A stretch of DNA of 64,000 nt, taken from positions 744,001 to 808,000 of the forward strand of contig VWZF01001789.1 of the NCBI GenBank assembly GCA_013396755.1, in the 5' to 3' direction. The notes beneath the pieces are model-generated. The model was given only the letters and a program-made list of their open reading frames with translations, did no database searches and was not told where the DNA came from. The stretch is from Sclerurus mexicanus. Lineage: Eukaryota; Chordata; Aves; Passeriformes; Furnariidae. Shown in pieces: positions 39,200-50,960 of this stretch (its first letter is position 1; every line of letters begins with the position of its first letter). A program made the translations under genes and the position numbers.

Positions 39200-39895
39200 C
39201 TACATTATCTGAAGCAGGGGAGGTTACTGCAAGTAAAAGTTGTTCCGGGGGGTCTTAGCCATGACTGGAAACAGTTCCTGCCTCACTGGGACAGAAGCCA
39301 AGTTGGAAGCCACCAACTTGTTGCATCGTGCCAGAATCAAAGCATCTTGGGGTTTGCCTCTGCCTCAGTGCTGGACTCCTGCTGCTGCTGCCACTTTGCT
39401 GCCTGCCTCCACTGCCAGAGTCACCATACCCACAGCTGAGAGGTGCAGAGCCCAAAATACCAGCAGAGCCAAGCAGAGTGGCACCGCTGCGAAAGGCAGC
39501 CACACAGGAAGAAGCCCCAGCTGAGCCACTTGGAGTCTGAAATCCCAGCAGAGCCAGGTGGAGCAGAGCTGGTGTCAGAGGCAGCCACATGGGAATAAGC
39601 CCCAGACAAGCCATGTGGAGTCCAAGCCCAGCCAAGTCAAGTTGGCAGCACTGGTGCCAAGGGAGGTGGTTGTCTAGGAAAACCCTCTACCATCTTTTTC
39701 CTTTCCCCTTTGTTCCCAGAAGACCATATGGGTGATGGATTCCCCTTTTTGTGCATAAACCATTTCCCCTGTATCTTTGTAGTTATTGCTATTTCCTTTT
39801 TATAAACTGTTATTTTATCACTTAGAACCTCCTTGTTCTTTTGTCTCTCTGTTTTAGGGGAGGTAATTCACCTTATTGGAGTTCCAACCCCCAAT
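39200..39895 (+). mobile_element. Probable LTR: GC-rich island with tandem repeat
   Basis: A sharply GC-rich block in AT-rich DNA, rich in CAG/CTG and GCC. Its second half turns C/T-rich and then shows TTTTTATAAACTGTTATTTTA, followed by a TTGTTCTTTTGTCTCTCTG tract, which resembles the R/U5 end of avian LTRs. An 85-bp tandem repeat lies inside (listed). No retroviral gene is attached. The open frames of 60-126 codons on both strands come from GC richness, are repetitive and have no domain. I infer a solo LTR on the plus strand from this layout; the family is not recognised and the ends are approximate. Confidence 0.42.
39455..39624. repeat. Tandem repeat, ~85 bp x 2
   Basis: Copy 1 starts AAATACCAGCAGAGCC at 39,455 and copy 2 AAATCCCAGCAGAGCC at 39,540. 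Both continue through GGCAGCCACA, then GAAGAAGCCCCAG or GAATAAGCCCCAG, then TGGAGTC. A third copy may begin near 39,622 but quickly loses similarity. Confidence 0.85.
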
Positions 39896-39930
39896 ATTTG
39901 TCTTTAAAGCAAGACACTTCCCCACTCCCC

Positions 39931-39992
39931 CCAACCAAACCAAATGAAACCAAATGAAATGAAACGAAATGAAACAAAACCAAACCAAACCA
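39931..39992. repeat. A/C-rich pentamer repeat (AACCA, AATGA)
   Basis: Units AACCA, AATGA and AACGA alternate over about 60 bases, just after the probable LTR. It may be a microsatellite seeded at the insertion end. Confidence 0.85.
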
Positions 39993-42844
39993 CTCTTTTT
40001 GTAATTTATTGGCACACAAGTTTATCATTCAATGTATATAAGTGAGTAAATAATATATCTTCATCTGTGATACAGTTAATTATAACAAAGTTCTAGTTTA
40101 GCCTAATCCTCAAAACATCCTTTTCCTTGGGTCTTACCATTGCTATAAAGTGTTTTATTGCATATTTAGTGAGTCAGTGAATCACTAAGCAAAGCGGCTC
40201 TTTTGCTGGAATTTACTGGTGTTGAAAATTAAGGATTTATTCTCTTAATTTGTCTAACCGAGTTACTCTCTTCAAAAATTTCAATGCAGCAGCTTGAACA
40301 CAATGCAAGAAATGAACTCCCTTAAGTACTTGGTGGAGTCATCAAAAGTTGAATTTACACATTTATACCCACAAATGTTAAATGCTAATATAGTATCTTA
40401 GTGATCAGAAGCACTGGCAATAATTTAATAAACTAATACTAGGCACTCTGCTATTAAATTGCTTTTGCAAAGATTTTGTCAAAGTAAGTAGAAGAAGGAG
40501 TTTCAGTTGAATTATTTATTCAAGCATTGAAGAAGATATTTGCAATCTTATTTGACTAGAATACTGTCTTACTGAAATGTAGCCTCTAGCAATGGCAGTT
40601 TTTAAGGGCTATAATATTCACCTTTTCACTGTATCTGCCCTTTTCTGTCCTGAAACTGTCATTAATTTTTATCTAAATGTAGAAGAGACCAATATTAAAC
40701 TCTGCTTATCAATAGTCAAGTTCTCTCCTCATGGGAAAAAAAGTTCTTTCTAGAACTGGTGCTGTAGAGTCTGAGAAGTGTTTTGTGAAGATACTTCGAT
40801 ACAGTAATAGTGAGTTTTCACATTTTATTTCAATAGGGTAAGATACGCAGTCCAAGTTTTATATGATTTCCAAAGTTTGCTAAAAAGCAGAGACCAAAAA
40901 AAAAACAAACCAAAAGGGAACAGAATGTAAGTTATCAGCAATTTGTAAATTAATGGTAAGACAAAGCCAAACAGAAAAGTTTACCTTTTATCTTTCCAAG
41001 TATGGAATAACATTAATATTATTTTATACCAGATTTTACTCACATAAATATAAAGTTAATTAGGATAGTATCTACTTTATTCTGTTAATATTTTCTTTTT
41101 TTAAAACTTTGGTATGTTGAAGCATTCACATAAAATCTTTATTTCCTTGTAAGACAGACATTCTAGTCATAAGAATACGAGATGCACAGTGTTAAACCAT
41201 AAAGGTCTACTCTTTGAAGATTTGCTGTTTCTGCTTGGTGGACAATTCTTTCATTCTCCACAGAAACTGGTCATCCAAACTGACAGTAATTTTCTGTCTG
41301 GCTAACTGAGGGTACCTTACATTTCTGAGGACAGCATGACATTTTGATATTCATTAGTTTAAAATGTCATCTGGAAAGAAATTGACTAATGTTTGGCACT
41401 TACGAATATTTGCGGGTTATTGCAAGTGAATACTTTTTGATTAGTTTCTATGTCTTTTTCCCTCTTGTTTAATTAACATGCAATTATGGCATTATGATGA
41501 GTTTTACTATAAATATATGTGACAAGTAATAAATGAGGATCAACTTAGTTCTTTCATGTGTTGGTTAAGAGGAGGTTTGGATCAGGATAAAACAGAGCAA
41601 ATCACTTACAAATTCTTCTCATTGTCCTTAGGTCTTAGTACACTCTTTCAGTATCTGAAGGACTATAGAGCATCTATACCTCCTCTGATATCAGAGATCA
41701 GAACTTGGACTAATGCATGTTTCCTAGGTTGTTTTTAAAACTTAGATAATGATTCATTTGACTTCTGTAAGATCTAAATTACTTTTTTTTTTTTAATTGT
41801 GTGTTATATAGACCATGTTCAACAGTGAAAGAGAAATGTGCTCACAGTGTTTAGACTTGGATCAGGATGAACGACGTGGTGAGGACGATAGCTGTTTCCT
41901 AAGGAGTGAATAGCAAATGAGAATTTAACAACTAATTCACAGGCTTCTCCCCTGATATAGTGTTTCATGGAGTTGGATTGAGACTTTCTAGAAAAAATGT
42001 TCAAAACCTTTTGAAATTTGTGTGGTTCCTTTATTAAACATCACACCAAGTGTGTGCATATGTGTGCTAGAGAAGCTCTCAAGGAGGATATGATCAGTTA
42101 TTGACTCCTGATAGCATTGATGGCCATAAAAACAGGCAAGAAGGCTTATTTCATTGAACAGCCTCACTGCATGTTATCAATGCTCAGAAGCAGAAAAATA
42201 GGCTTGCTGACTGATTCATTAATTTAGATGCAGGATTTGTTAATCAGCTGACAAAATAAACTTGATATTTGTGATATGTCGGTCTAGCTCCTTGTATGAA
42301 AATAAAAGGCCCGGAATGAAGAAGTTTTTAAAACATTTTAATGATCTTGCATTAGTTTTTAAGCCATGCTTTCTGGCTTTTTTTTACCCACAGTATGGAG
42401 TTTGCTGTATTATCATATTAATTCAGTATGACACCAGAGCCAAAATATGATTTGTTTTGTCTTAAATCTTACAGCTGAAAATGTTTTGTTTATTAACACA
42501 ATATTCCTTTAAGAAATCTATAATAAAACCAGAAAACTCACATAATCTTGCAATTAAAGTTCAAAGCTTTAGGGCTAACCTTTAAAATAAGGTCAGAGTG
42601 AAAAAAAAAGACTTTAGTGATGTGGGTTGGTGTCCTAGCTCTGGCTGGGGAGGCTGTTTTTACACCTTTGGAGGACCTTCAGGTTATTTCAAATTACAAA
42701 GGTATGGAACATTCCGTACAAGGAAATACAGTTCTTAGAAACGATCCATAATCTGCTCATACCTCAGGCTTTTTAAAAACAGTCTCTTTCTTTATCATGT
42801 TTTCAGGGGAAAAGGTAAATATTTAAATTAAATTAAATACATCA
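39993..42844. other. Unique AT-rich non-coding stretch
   Basis: No gene, RNA or transposable element is recognised. Confidence 0.55.
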
Positions 42845-42997
42845 TCATATCACAGAATAACAGAATATTCTGAGTTGGAAGGAACCCACTTCATGAAATC
42901 CAGCTCTTGAGTGAGTGGCCAATATGGGGATCAAACCCACAACCTTAGCATTATTAGCACCCTGCTCTAACCAACTGAGCTAATCTCAGAGTCATAT
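42845..42997 (-). mobile_element. TguSINE1-like SINE, full-length head, minus strand
   Basis: Read on the minus strand, the head starts near 42,991. It has an A box TAGCTCAGTTGG (antisense at 42,971-42,982), a GTTAGAGC stem-loop, an anticodon-arm region GGTGCTAATAATGCTAAGG as in tRNA-Ile(AAT), and a B box GGTTTGATCCC (antisense at 42,927-42,937). A linker (CACTCACTCAAGAGCTGGA) and a CR1-like end follow: GTTCCTTCCAACTCAGAATA and the tail TTCTGTTATTCTGTGA. This is the tRNA-Ile head plus CR1 tail of TguSINE1. TCATAT at 42,845-42,850 and 42,992-42,997 may be the target-site duplication, though six bases is weak. The boxes form an internal RNA polymerase III promoter in this class; current activity is unknown. 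Confidence 0.9.
42971..42982 (-). promoter_or_regulatory. Pol III A box of the SINE head
   Basis: Antisense of TAGCTCAGTTGG, the tRNA-type A box. It pairs with the B box about 40 bases further along the minus strand at 42,927-42,937. The spacing is that of a tRNA gene. Confidence 0.75.
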
Positions 42998-43109
42998 GGA
43001 ATATTTATATGAATATAGAAGATGTTAAATTATCAATCAGCAGAAAGAAAATACCTGAATTAGTGCTGTCCACAAACCTAATTGGATCTTGTTCTCTTGG
43101 CTGGGAAGG

Positions 43110-43365
43110 ATTGCATTAGAGGCTGTTTAATCCAACTTGACATCCACAAGTCCATGGGACCTGACAGGATGCACCCACAAGTGTTGAGGGAACTGATGAA
43201 CATCATTGCTAGACCATTCTCAATCATCTTTAAAAGGTTATAACAGTCAGGAGAGGTAGTTGAGGACTGGAAGAAAGCATATATCACCCAATCTTCAAAA
43301 GGGCAAGAAGGAGGACCCAGGGAACTACAGAACTCTACATTCCTTTGCTTCCACAATACTAAATT
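43110..43365 (+). pseudogene. CR1 LINE ORF2 fragment upstream of RT core
   Basis: The plus-strand frame reads HKSMGPDRMHPQVLREL at 43,145-43,195, the conserved KSxGPDxxHPxVLREL block at the start of the CR1 reverse-transcriptase region. It continues as a GEVVEDWKKAYIT-like block. An in-frame TAA at 43,241-43,243 breaks it. Near 43,290-43,325, single-base losses disrupt the family's ITPIFKKGKKEDPGNYR block, which is still recognisable in the DNA. No catalytic motif is included, and similarity ends near 43,360. The fragment lies 113 bases from the SINE and is probably an independent older insertion. The antisense 102-codon open frame is a shadow. Confidence 0.9.
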
Positions 43366-45121
43366 TAAAATGTTCTGTGATACCACGAAGTCAAATAATA
43401 TAATTTCTTGTAGATTCTTAGTTTTATTTTCATTAACAAATACATTTTTATGTGAATGAGTCTATTGAGAATAACAATGACAGCTGTGAACAGGCTGTAG
43501 AATTTAAACCTCAATCTAATTTTAAGATTTAAAGCAACATTTCTTTAATACTTCAGCAAAATGTATGCTCTGAAATGCATGTGCTATGAATTTGTTTGCT
43601 ACTAAGTTTCTTATACCTGTATATTTCTTCCTGCTTATAAAGACTCTTAGGTAAGCTGCTTATATTAAAACATTTTCAGGTTACTCCAAAGAAAGTCAAA
43701 ATAATGGGAGGGTAAATATTGTCAGCAGTGATGGACTACTCTGATGACGTGATTTATTATTTCATTTCCAATACTTTTGAACTTTGCTGAGAGAGTGACT
43801 TGCTGAATGGCCCCCTAACACATTAATATGCTGATTTGTCTTCTAAACTGGTGAAAATTGTGTTTTCATCAAGTACGAAAAAATTCACATCTCTTTGTAG
43901 AAGTAAAGACTCCACAGAAGGGATGAATGTATGGAAGCAATGCCTTTAAATCAGGTAAGATAGTTTTAAAGTTTGCTCACAAATCAGCAGTTTTGTAATG
44001 AAATAGCACATTTTTCATAATGAAGTGATTCTGACTCTTAAACATGAATTTCATGGGATTTGTAAACTCTTAGAGGGAAAAGTGTAAGGATAGAATTTTC
44101 AAAGGGGAACTACACACTCAATTTCTGTTAATTAATCCTGTAGGTTGTATCGAAAATCTCAGCCTTACTTAATAAATGCTACCGATGAATCAGCTTGTTA
44201 ACATAGTAGGTTCTGAGGTGAAGGGGAAGGATATTGAAAAGGAGAAGCAAGACTGGATACTTCTACATACAAAATATACTGTTAGTTGGTGATTTTATTT
44301 CCATGTTTCTCTCCTTTTATGTCATTCTTTTTTTTAAGGTTTGATTTTTTCACATCATGGCAGATAGCATCAGGGAGAGAAGGGCTTCCTCTTTCCTTTG
44401 CTCTTCCAGTGGGTAGCTGACACTATTCTGAGTTGTCATACTGTCCTGGAAATGGGGGAGTGGAGCCCTCTTCATTTTCTGGCTGCTTTTGCATACCTCT
44501 GTTCAGGAGGGTCACAGAGCTAATGTGTCTTTACAACTTAGATATGAAGAGCTCAGCGTAAGGGTCCTGACAGTTAGGAGTAAAATAAGTTTATGCTGCT
44601 AAACTTTGTCCCAAGAATTCTTTCTTCTGTACCTTAGAGTCAGAGATATTTATCTTAGGGTCAAATAAAAAATGTAGGCACCTAGGTAACTGTCCTCAGG
44701 AAAACAAGCATGATCTAAACTTTGAACTGTGGTAGTGATAAAGTAACTGAATGATGTGTTACTGTCTCTGAGGTTTTATCTCTGAGTTTTATAAAAAGCC
44801 CTATCATGTAAAGGCCATGGCCCTTGAAGGTACCTTAGGGCTCTCCTGGAATCCATGTAGTAAATGGGTACAACAAGTCTTTATTAAGGTGTTCCAAAAA
44901 GAGAATATCTGAGTGGGTAGGACAATAGATGCTTTCATCTCAGCATATTTAAAAGTATGATGTATATAGAAATTTCTTGCAGTCTCCAGTGGAAAATTCA
45001 TACCTAATTTAATGGACATATTTAAAAAGAAATATTTAAATATATTCAGATATACATGTTTGAATTCTTTGGGTCCCAGATTTACCTGAGATCACAAGAG
45101 CATCTGTTTAGGATGTAGATT

Positions 45122-45165
45122 AAAAACAAAACAAAACAAAACAAAAATAACAAAAAAAAACCCAA
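45122..45165. repeat. (AAAAC)n simple repeat
   Basis: Several exact AAAAC units in a row, then AAAAATAAC and an A run. A 14-base T run follows 20 bases later (from about 45,180). Confidence 0.9.
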
Positions 45166-48131
45166 ACCCCATATTTAGATTTTTTTTTTTTTTACAAACT
45201 CTTCATATTTATTTACTAAAGCTGAACCACAGGAAAGAGAGTGGAAAGAGATGAACTGAGAAAGCCTAAAAGAAGATGAAAGAGGAATTGTCATGCATGA
45301 ATAAAGGTTGCAGTGCGAGAAACACTGACATTCAGAGTTCATTGGTAGTGAAACAAAGGAAAAAATTTATGAAGAAAAATGTGCAGAATGAACTAAAGAT
45401 AAGTATAGCCATGATTTGAGATGAGAATATTTAACATTATCACTCTAATCTTATCTGGAAACCTTTTCATAGACAAATACAATTACACAAATAGAAATGA
45501 ATCAAATGAAAATGACATCCAGGTCAATGAGGCAGCACAGCCCTCAGCGTTTTAACCACATGACAGTCCCAAGATCCACTCTCATACTGCCAACACGGCT
45601 GCCTAAAAACCTTGCCAAGCAGCCAGATGCTGCTGAAAGATGAGGACCTTCCACAGTTGTCATTTAACTCTTGAGAGGGCAGTAATAACACTCAGGCTTC
45701 ATTTTAATGACTGAATTACATCTTGCTTTAATAGTTGAATTTAAATTCTCATATGCTCCTGCAACTGTTTCAGTGGTGGTTATTTTGACGTGTTATGTAG
45801 CACATCCTGTTCTAATAAGCACATTGTTTTTTCTATTAGAATGGAAATGCCAACATAACTCCACCCCAGCTCCGTCACATACTACTTTAAATAAGAAGCA
45901 TTCATTTTGTAAGGAAAAACAGCAAGGATTTTATTTTTTTTTGATGCAATTATAAAATACCCCTAAAGCAAAAGCTTCATTAATGACAGATGTAACATCT
46001 AACAAAGCATTATGAAGTTATGAGACCTTAGAAACTTGACAGAACTCATCATCTCATGTCATGAACTTCCCATGCACAGTTTCTCTGTGTATTGCCAATG
46101 TTGCCCTTTTAACTTTTTTGGAAATGAGATTCTCTCTGTAGTAAGTAAGAGAATCTGTTCTTACACAGCCTAGGTGATATTTTGTTTCAGAGCACTATAT
46201 TATTAGATGTCCTTTCATCAGAGACCTTCCAAGGCATAGAAACACCCATCTGTATTGAAACAAATTTATTGAAAACATCTGTTAAAGAATTCAAACCTTT
46301 CTCTGGGATTTGCAGGGAAGCCATTTCGTCTCAAGATGCATTGTGAGAGATTCCAGCTACTTTAGCTCAGTCTTAACATTTTCAGTACAAATGGATTTTC
46401 TTTAGCTATAAATCTCTGTATTGCCCCATTTCAAATTTACATGAACTGATTACAAGAAGATTTATTCTCATTTAAGAGGAACAATGACAGGAAGATACCA
46501 TATTTATTGCATATAGAGAAACACCACATGTAGAGGTTTGGTAGTTGAAGCATTGGCTACCTTGCTACAAAAGGGAAGTATCTAACTATCCTTGAAAATC
46601 AATGGCTCTTTCACTCTAGTATGAACTGTATCAAAGACAGTGTATATATAATACACAGTTGTCCTCCAACATCACTCAAGAAAAATTGACATTCAAAAGT
46701 CACTCTCTTGATACAATTCTATGGCACGATGCTTTAGAATATTGTTTCTTGTAAAATAAGAAATAAAACCACTAAGCATGGTAAATCAGGCAATATTCTG
46801 TTTCTAGGTTACTTGATAAATGCTATTGAAGTACAGTTTAAGGCTGGAGTAAGAAACAAGTAGTGAATCAGAGGGGAAGTGAGTTGTTTGTTTTCTCTTG
46901 TGAGACTCATTCTAATCACAAAAGTACTTGTGTTGGTTTATCTCTGCTGCCCTTGACCAATGTAAATCTACAAAGGCTACAAGGCAAAATAGAAACAAGT
47001 ACACCCTCTTGGTCATGTTGTTTTGTCAGAACTGGTGAAAAATAACCTTTTTTTTTTTTTTTGGTAAACAAGAGTACATTTCTTTCAAAAACCTTCCTTG
47101 AATAAAAATTTTTCTCATTTTTCCATCCTCTTCCTATCTCTAAGTCCCTCTCTACAAGTACCTCATTTTCTTCTTCACATTTTTTCTACATCTGTTGTAT
47201 GTCTACATGATAGCTGCAGAATTTGTTGGCATCCATAATTGAATGCTATAAAAGATATAAATAGGCAGGGACTCGGAAAATGTCACTGTTGTCTAAGAGC
47301 AGTAGATATGCAAAAGAAGCAGAGGTGATGCTTAGATTTTTCATCTATTTCTTCTGGTCCTTAGGGGAACAGGAGATACAAAACAAGGAACTGAGAAGAA
47401 ATAAAAACTTCCATTAATTTTTAAAATTTTTACTTTCTTCATGGTATGTCCAAGCCAGAGTTGTTTCCTTCCTCCACTGTATATGATCTAAATATTTTTT
47501 TCTGAAATTGCAGTGATATGCAAAACCTAAATTAATCAAAATATTAAGAAGAAATATGCCTCAGGGTAAATATAGGGTAAATTTTGTACTGAATGTCTGT
47601 TTTGCAAGTTTCAGAAGACTAGAGAAAAAATATTTTAAATAAGCAGAAGACCTTTTACCCAGCTATAAAAGCCCACCTGGTGCCAAACCCAGACTAAAAG
47701 TGTAAAACCCTCTGCTATGGTGATGCTTATCAGAAGAATTTCTGACATATTCACTAGAGAAACATCTTGGGAATCTTACTAATAATAATGGAATAACTTA
47801 AGAATTCAAAATCCTGTTACGCAACATTAGTTCATCACTCCCCAGGCTGCTGACCTTGCAATGTTCAGATAGTGTTCCTTCTTACTCACTCTCAAAGCAA
47901 GCAAGTGAAGGTATTGGCAGATGGTGATAGCTATGATAGAAGCCCAAAAAATGCGCACCTTAAGCCCAAGCATTTTTCAGCGTGGCCCAGAGTCACCACC
48001 TGTAAATAAGTTCAGGATTTTTATGTTTCATTTTCAAAATAAGAACTTGTCCGATACAGATAAGACCATGCAGAGTGAGCTCCAGGTTTCTTCCATCTTA
48101 AATAATCTTTTGGTGGTTTTATTGATTAATT

Positions 48132-48158
48132 GGTTTGTTTGTTTGTTTCTTTGTTTGA
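48132..48158. repeat. (GTTT)n simple repeat
   Basis: Four to five GTTT units with one C interruption. Confidence 0.85.
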
Positions 48159-49914
48159 GAAGAAGTTGCATTACTCTGATTTATAAGCATATGTGTGAGA
48201 ATAATTCATTTTTCAAATGAAGGGGATTTTTTTCGGTTCTAATTGGAAAGCTACATAAAACTTTTATGGCAACAACAGTGTCTATTGCAGCTTCACAGTT
48301 GTTTTATCACTACCCAGAAGGGAAAGGGAATCCTGTGAAATGTCAAAGGGAAATCCAAGTGGAAATTGTGATGAATTTTGACTGACAGAATATGGTTTAA
48401 AAAAAAAAATTTGAAAGCAATGACTGATTGAAACATTGGCCACCCATGTACACTGAAAAGCTGTAATACTGACTGTAGCCAAAATTCCAATACAACTGAC
48501 TGTATTTAACCAGTTTGGCACATGTGCATAATTTTTTGAGAATCCTGGTGCACTAAAAATTGAAGAACTTTTGGGTAGATTCTTGCTGTAATATAGTTGC
48601 TTTGTCCTACCAGACTTGACTTTTTTTGACTAGTTAAAATCATAAAGTGGCATGGAGCCACTGTGGAAATCACTCTTAGTATAGCTTTGGCCAAATGGTG
48701 AAGAGGAAGTATGACCACTGTGAAATTAAACTCAGGGGATTGCTTTCTTGACATAATAGGATTTACACAGCAGAGAGTCAACTAGTACAAAGATCTGGTG
48801 TTTATTCCCAGGTTTAGTAGTGGGGTGTGTGTTTGTATAGGATGCTTTACACAAACCCCACCTTAAATTTCCTTTTTTCTTCCCTATTTCTTTTCTGCAT
48901 GTAGCTTGCATTCGGAGCTTGATACAGCAGCCTAGGATCTGGACTTCTTGATACCTGACATTAAGGAGCATGTGTATGTACATTAAAATGTAATCTAGAG
49001 CTGAAAACAAAGAAATAGGTATTCTGAACATACACTAAGAGTTGCAGGAAGTTACTAGGAATAGAAAGAATTGACCCTAGAAGAGATGCTGATTTGCATC
49101 TCAATTTATGTATGTTAAATTTTTCAAAATTCTTCTGTAAAGAGTATTACAAAGTGCATGATTTTTAATATTCTTATTTCAAGTTGAATGTAAGGATAGA
49201 CATGAACTTCCAGCAGAGTTTAATTCTATGCTTTACCATATCATTGTCTTGTTTTGTTAAACCTTTGAAATGCCACTACCTTTATGAAATTCCTGTGTAA
49301 TGCAGATTCTGGTTCACTAAGGCTTCAGATGTTTTCCTTTGATGTTACAGAGCGGTGGGAGGTTTTTTTCCATCCTTTACAACTAAAACCTCATCAGATG
49401 ATTGTTTGACCACAGTGTTAGCTTGGCATTTATAGGAATCTGTGATTCCTGTTTCTAATAACCAGTCTATTTCATTTATTATAAACTGATGCATATATAA
49501 TGCAAGAGAGACATGATGAAAAAAATTCCCTGTGTAAATAAAAAAAAACATCCCCTAGTTTGTTTTTTTTCTCCTTTTTTTTTCAACAGTTTTGAGGAAC
49601 TCTAGAATGGTTCTTTCCTGCTTGTACCACTAGCACATGTAGCACACTGAATGTCTAGGCGTGCAGAGTACATTAATCCCACACTTCATAAAAAAAAAAC
49701 CCATGTAATGTCTTTCTTTTTATAGCATTTTCACCCTTCTTTCACCCCTGTTCTGTTGCTGCAGAGTCTATGTAAGCTTTCACAGAAAACTTAGTTTTGG
49801 CTTACTATAAGCAGTAGGTCAAATGCTTTTTTTCCCAGCAAAATCAAACCCCTAAGAAGATGCATTGGTATTGTGTTCAGTCTAGCACTTTCTGGGAATT
49901 CACAGCATAGAAAA

Positions 49915-50029
49915 TAGCCATTTCACTGTGAAGTCTTGCCCCCCTGACCCTTTGTGACTGGTTGGGAGGCATCTGGGGAGCCAGGAAGACTATTCTGTAT
50001 GTGATCCTGATGGACATTTAAGTTACTGC
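49915..50029. other. Flank of probable LTR element
   Basis: A moderately GC-rich lead-in with a CCCCCC run near 49,940. It may belong to the neighbouring element, but no boundary could be fixed. Confidence 0.3.
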
Positions 50030-50960
50030 CCTGGTTGCCTGTCCGTGAATGGTTCACATAGTGTCCCAGGCAGAATGGAAACTTTTCAGACAAAGTTTAT
50101 CAGGGAGACCCTCCCATTGAGTCAAGAGGTTCAGAAAGGACCCCCTTGCTTCCTAAACTCCTCAGAGAGGAGTCTAGGTGTGGCTGCATCCAATTCTAGT
50201 CACACATTTGGTCAACAATTTGTGTCTAAAGGGCTATATAGGTGTAATTGAGCCTTTATACAACTTTGTCCTGCAGGGTTAAGGATGGCAAACTAAATGT
50301 ATTTATAATAATAAAATAAATAATGTATATAAATTTAGGATTATAATAATAATTAGACTAAAAGACTTTAATCAGATTTACTGCACAACATAGACTTTTA
50401 AAACTACTAGTATGGTGCACTATTTATTGAAGCAATATTGAAGCAATGATATTAAATCTAGTAAAATAACTATTAAGTAGAGATTGATCTTACTCACCAT
50501 ACCAATGACTGGGCAAATCTCTTTTACATAGCCTCAAGGAGTGTCCCAGCTCAAGGGAGGAAGCTTCACACACACTCCAAGAAGCAGCGTGTTAGATGAC
50601 TCTATGTTTAGAAGGTGGCACTTGCCTTTTACAGTATAAAGTGGTTGTCAGTCATGTTTCTGGGCTAGCCATGCAGCCTTTAGCTCAGCATCTTTAGATA
50701 AGTTATCAGTACTATCACTTGTTAATTCCTTTATCAGGAATCTTGTCTGCAACATGCTCTCTAGTTCCAGATTCTGTCAGGAATTGTTCTTCATGTCCTC
50801 AGAACATTTAACTTTGGGATAGATGAATCAGGCCGGTCTTGGCATTCTTCAACACCATAAGTAGAGTGACCTCCCTTCTCCATCCACCACTGATAACTTT
50901 TGGAAAAAAGTTAAAGTTCAAGGTATTTTACCACTTAGGCAGAGCCTTCCGCTATGTGTG
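50030..50960 (-). mobile_element. Probable LTR retroelement remnant, minus strand
   Basis: The block differs in composition from its surroundings. On the minus strand it offers a TATA-like TTTATACTGTAAAAGG (near 50,630) and, about 200 bases downstream, an AATAAA (antisense TTTATT near 50,423), an LTR-like spacing. Blocks such as GAGTGTCCCAGCTCAAGG and CTCCAAGAAGCAGCGTG on the plus strand, and GAGGAGTCTAGGTGTGGC further left, look like avian ERV sequence to me, but I cannot name the family. The 68-codon plus-strand frame inside has no retroviral motif. A tandem ATTGAAGCAAT pair lies at about 50,427-50,450. The whole may be one LTR plus adjoining non-coding ERV sequence; the ends are approximate. 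Confidence 0.4.

Larger units (their letters stand above)
43366..49914. other. Unique AT-rich non-coding stretch
   Basis: No gene or known transposable element is recognised. It contains an (AAAAC)n repeat at 45.1 kb, a 17-base T run at 47,048-47,064 and a (GTTT)n repeat at 48.1 kb. The 44,360-44,520 part is less AT-rich without a recognisable feature. Short frames up to 99 codons occur on both strands without motifs. Confidence 0.55.

Noticed and set aside
39240..39635. Overlapping open frames of 60-126 codons on both strands
   Set aside because: All lie in the CAG/CTG-rich island and tandem repeat; several frames are open at once, as expected from GC-rich repetitive DNA.
42927..42990. A tRNA-Ile gene on the minus strand
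   Set aside because: A and B boxes and an AAT-like anticodon region are present, but the acceptor stem is not complementary and the sequence runs straight into a linker and CR1 tail. It is the head of a SINE.
43078..43386. A 102-codon minus-strand gene
   Set aside because: It is antisense to the CR1 ORF2 fragment, which has clear family motifs on the plus strand.
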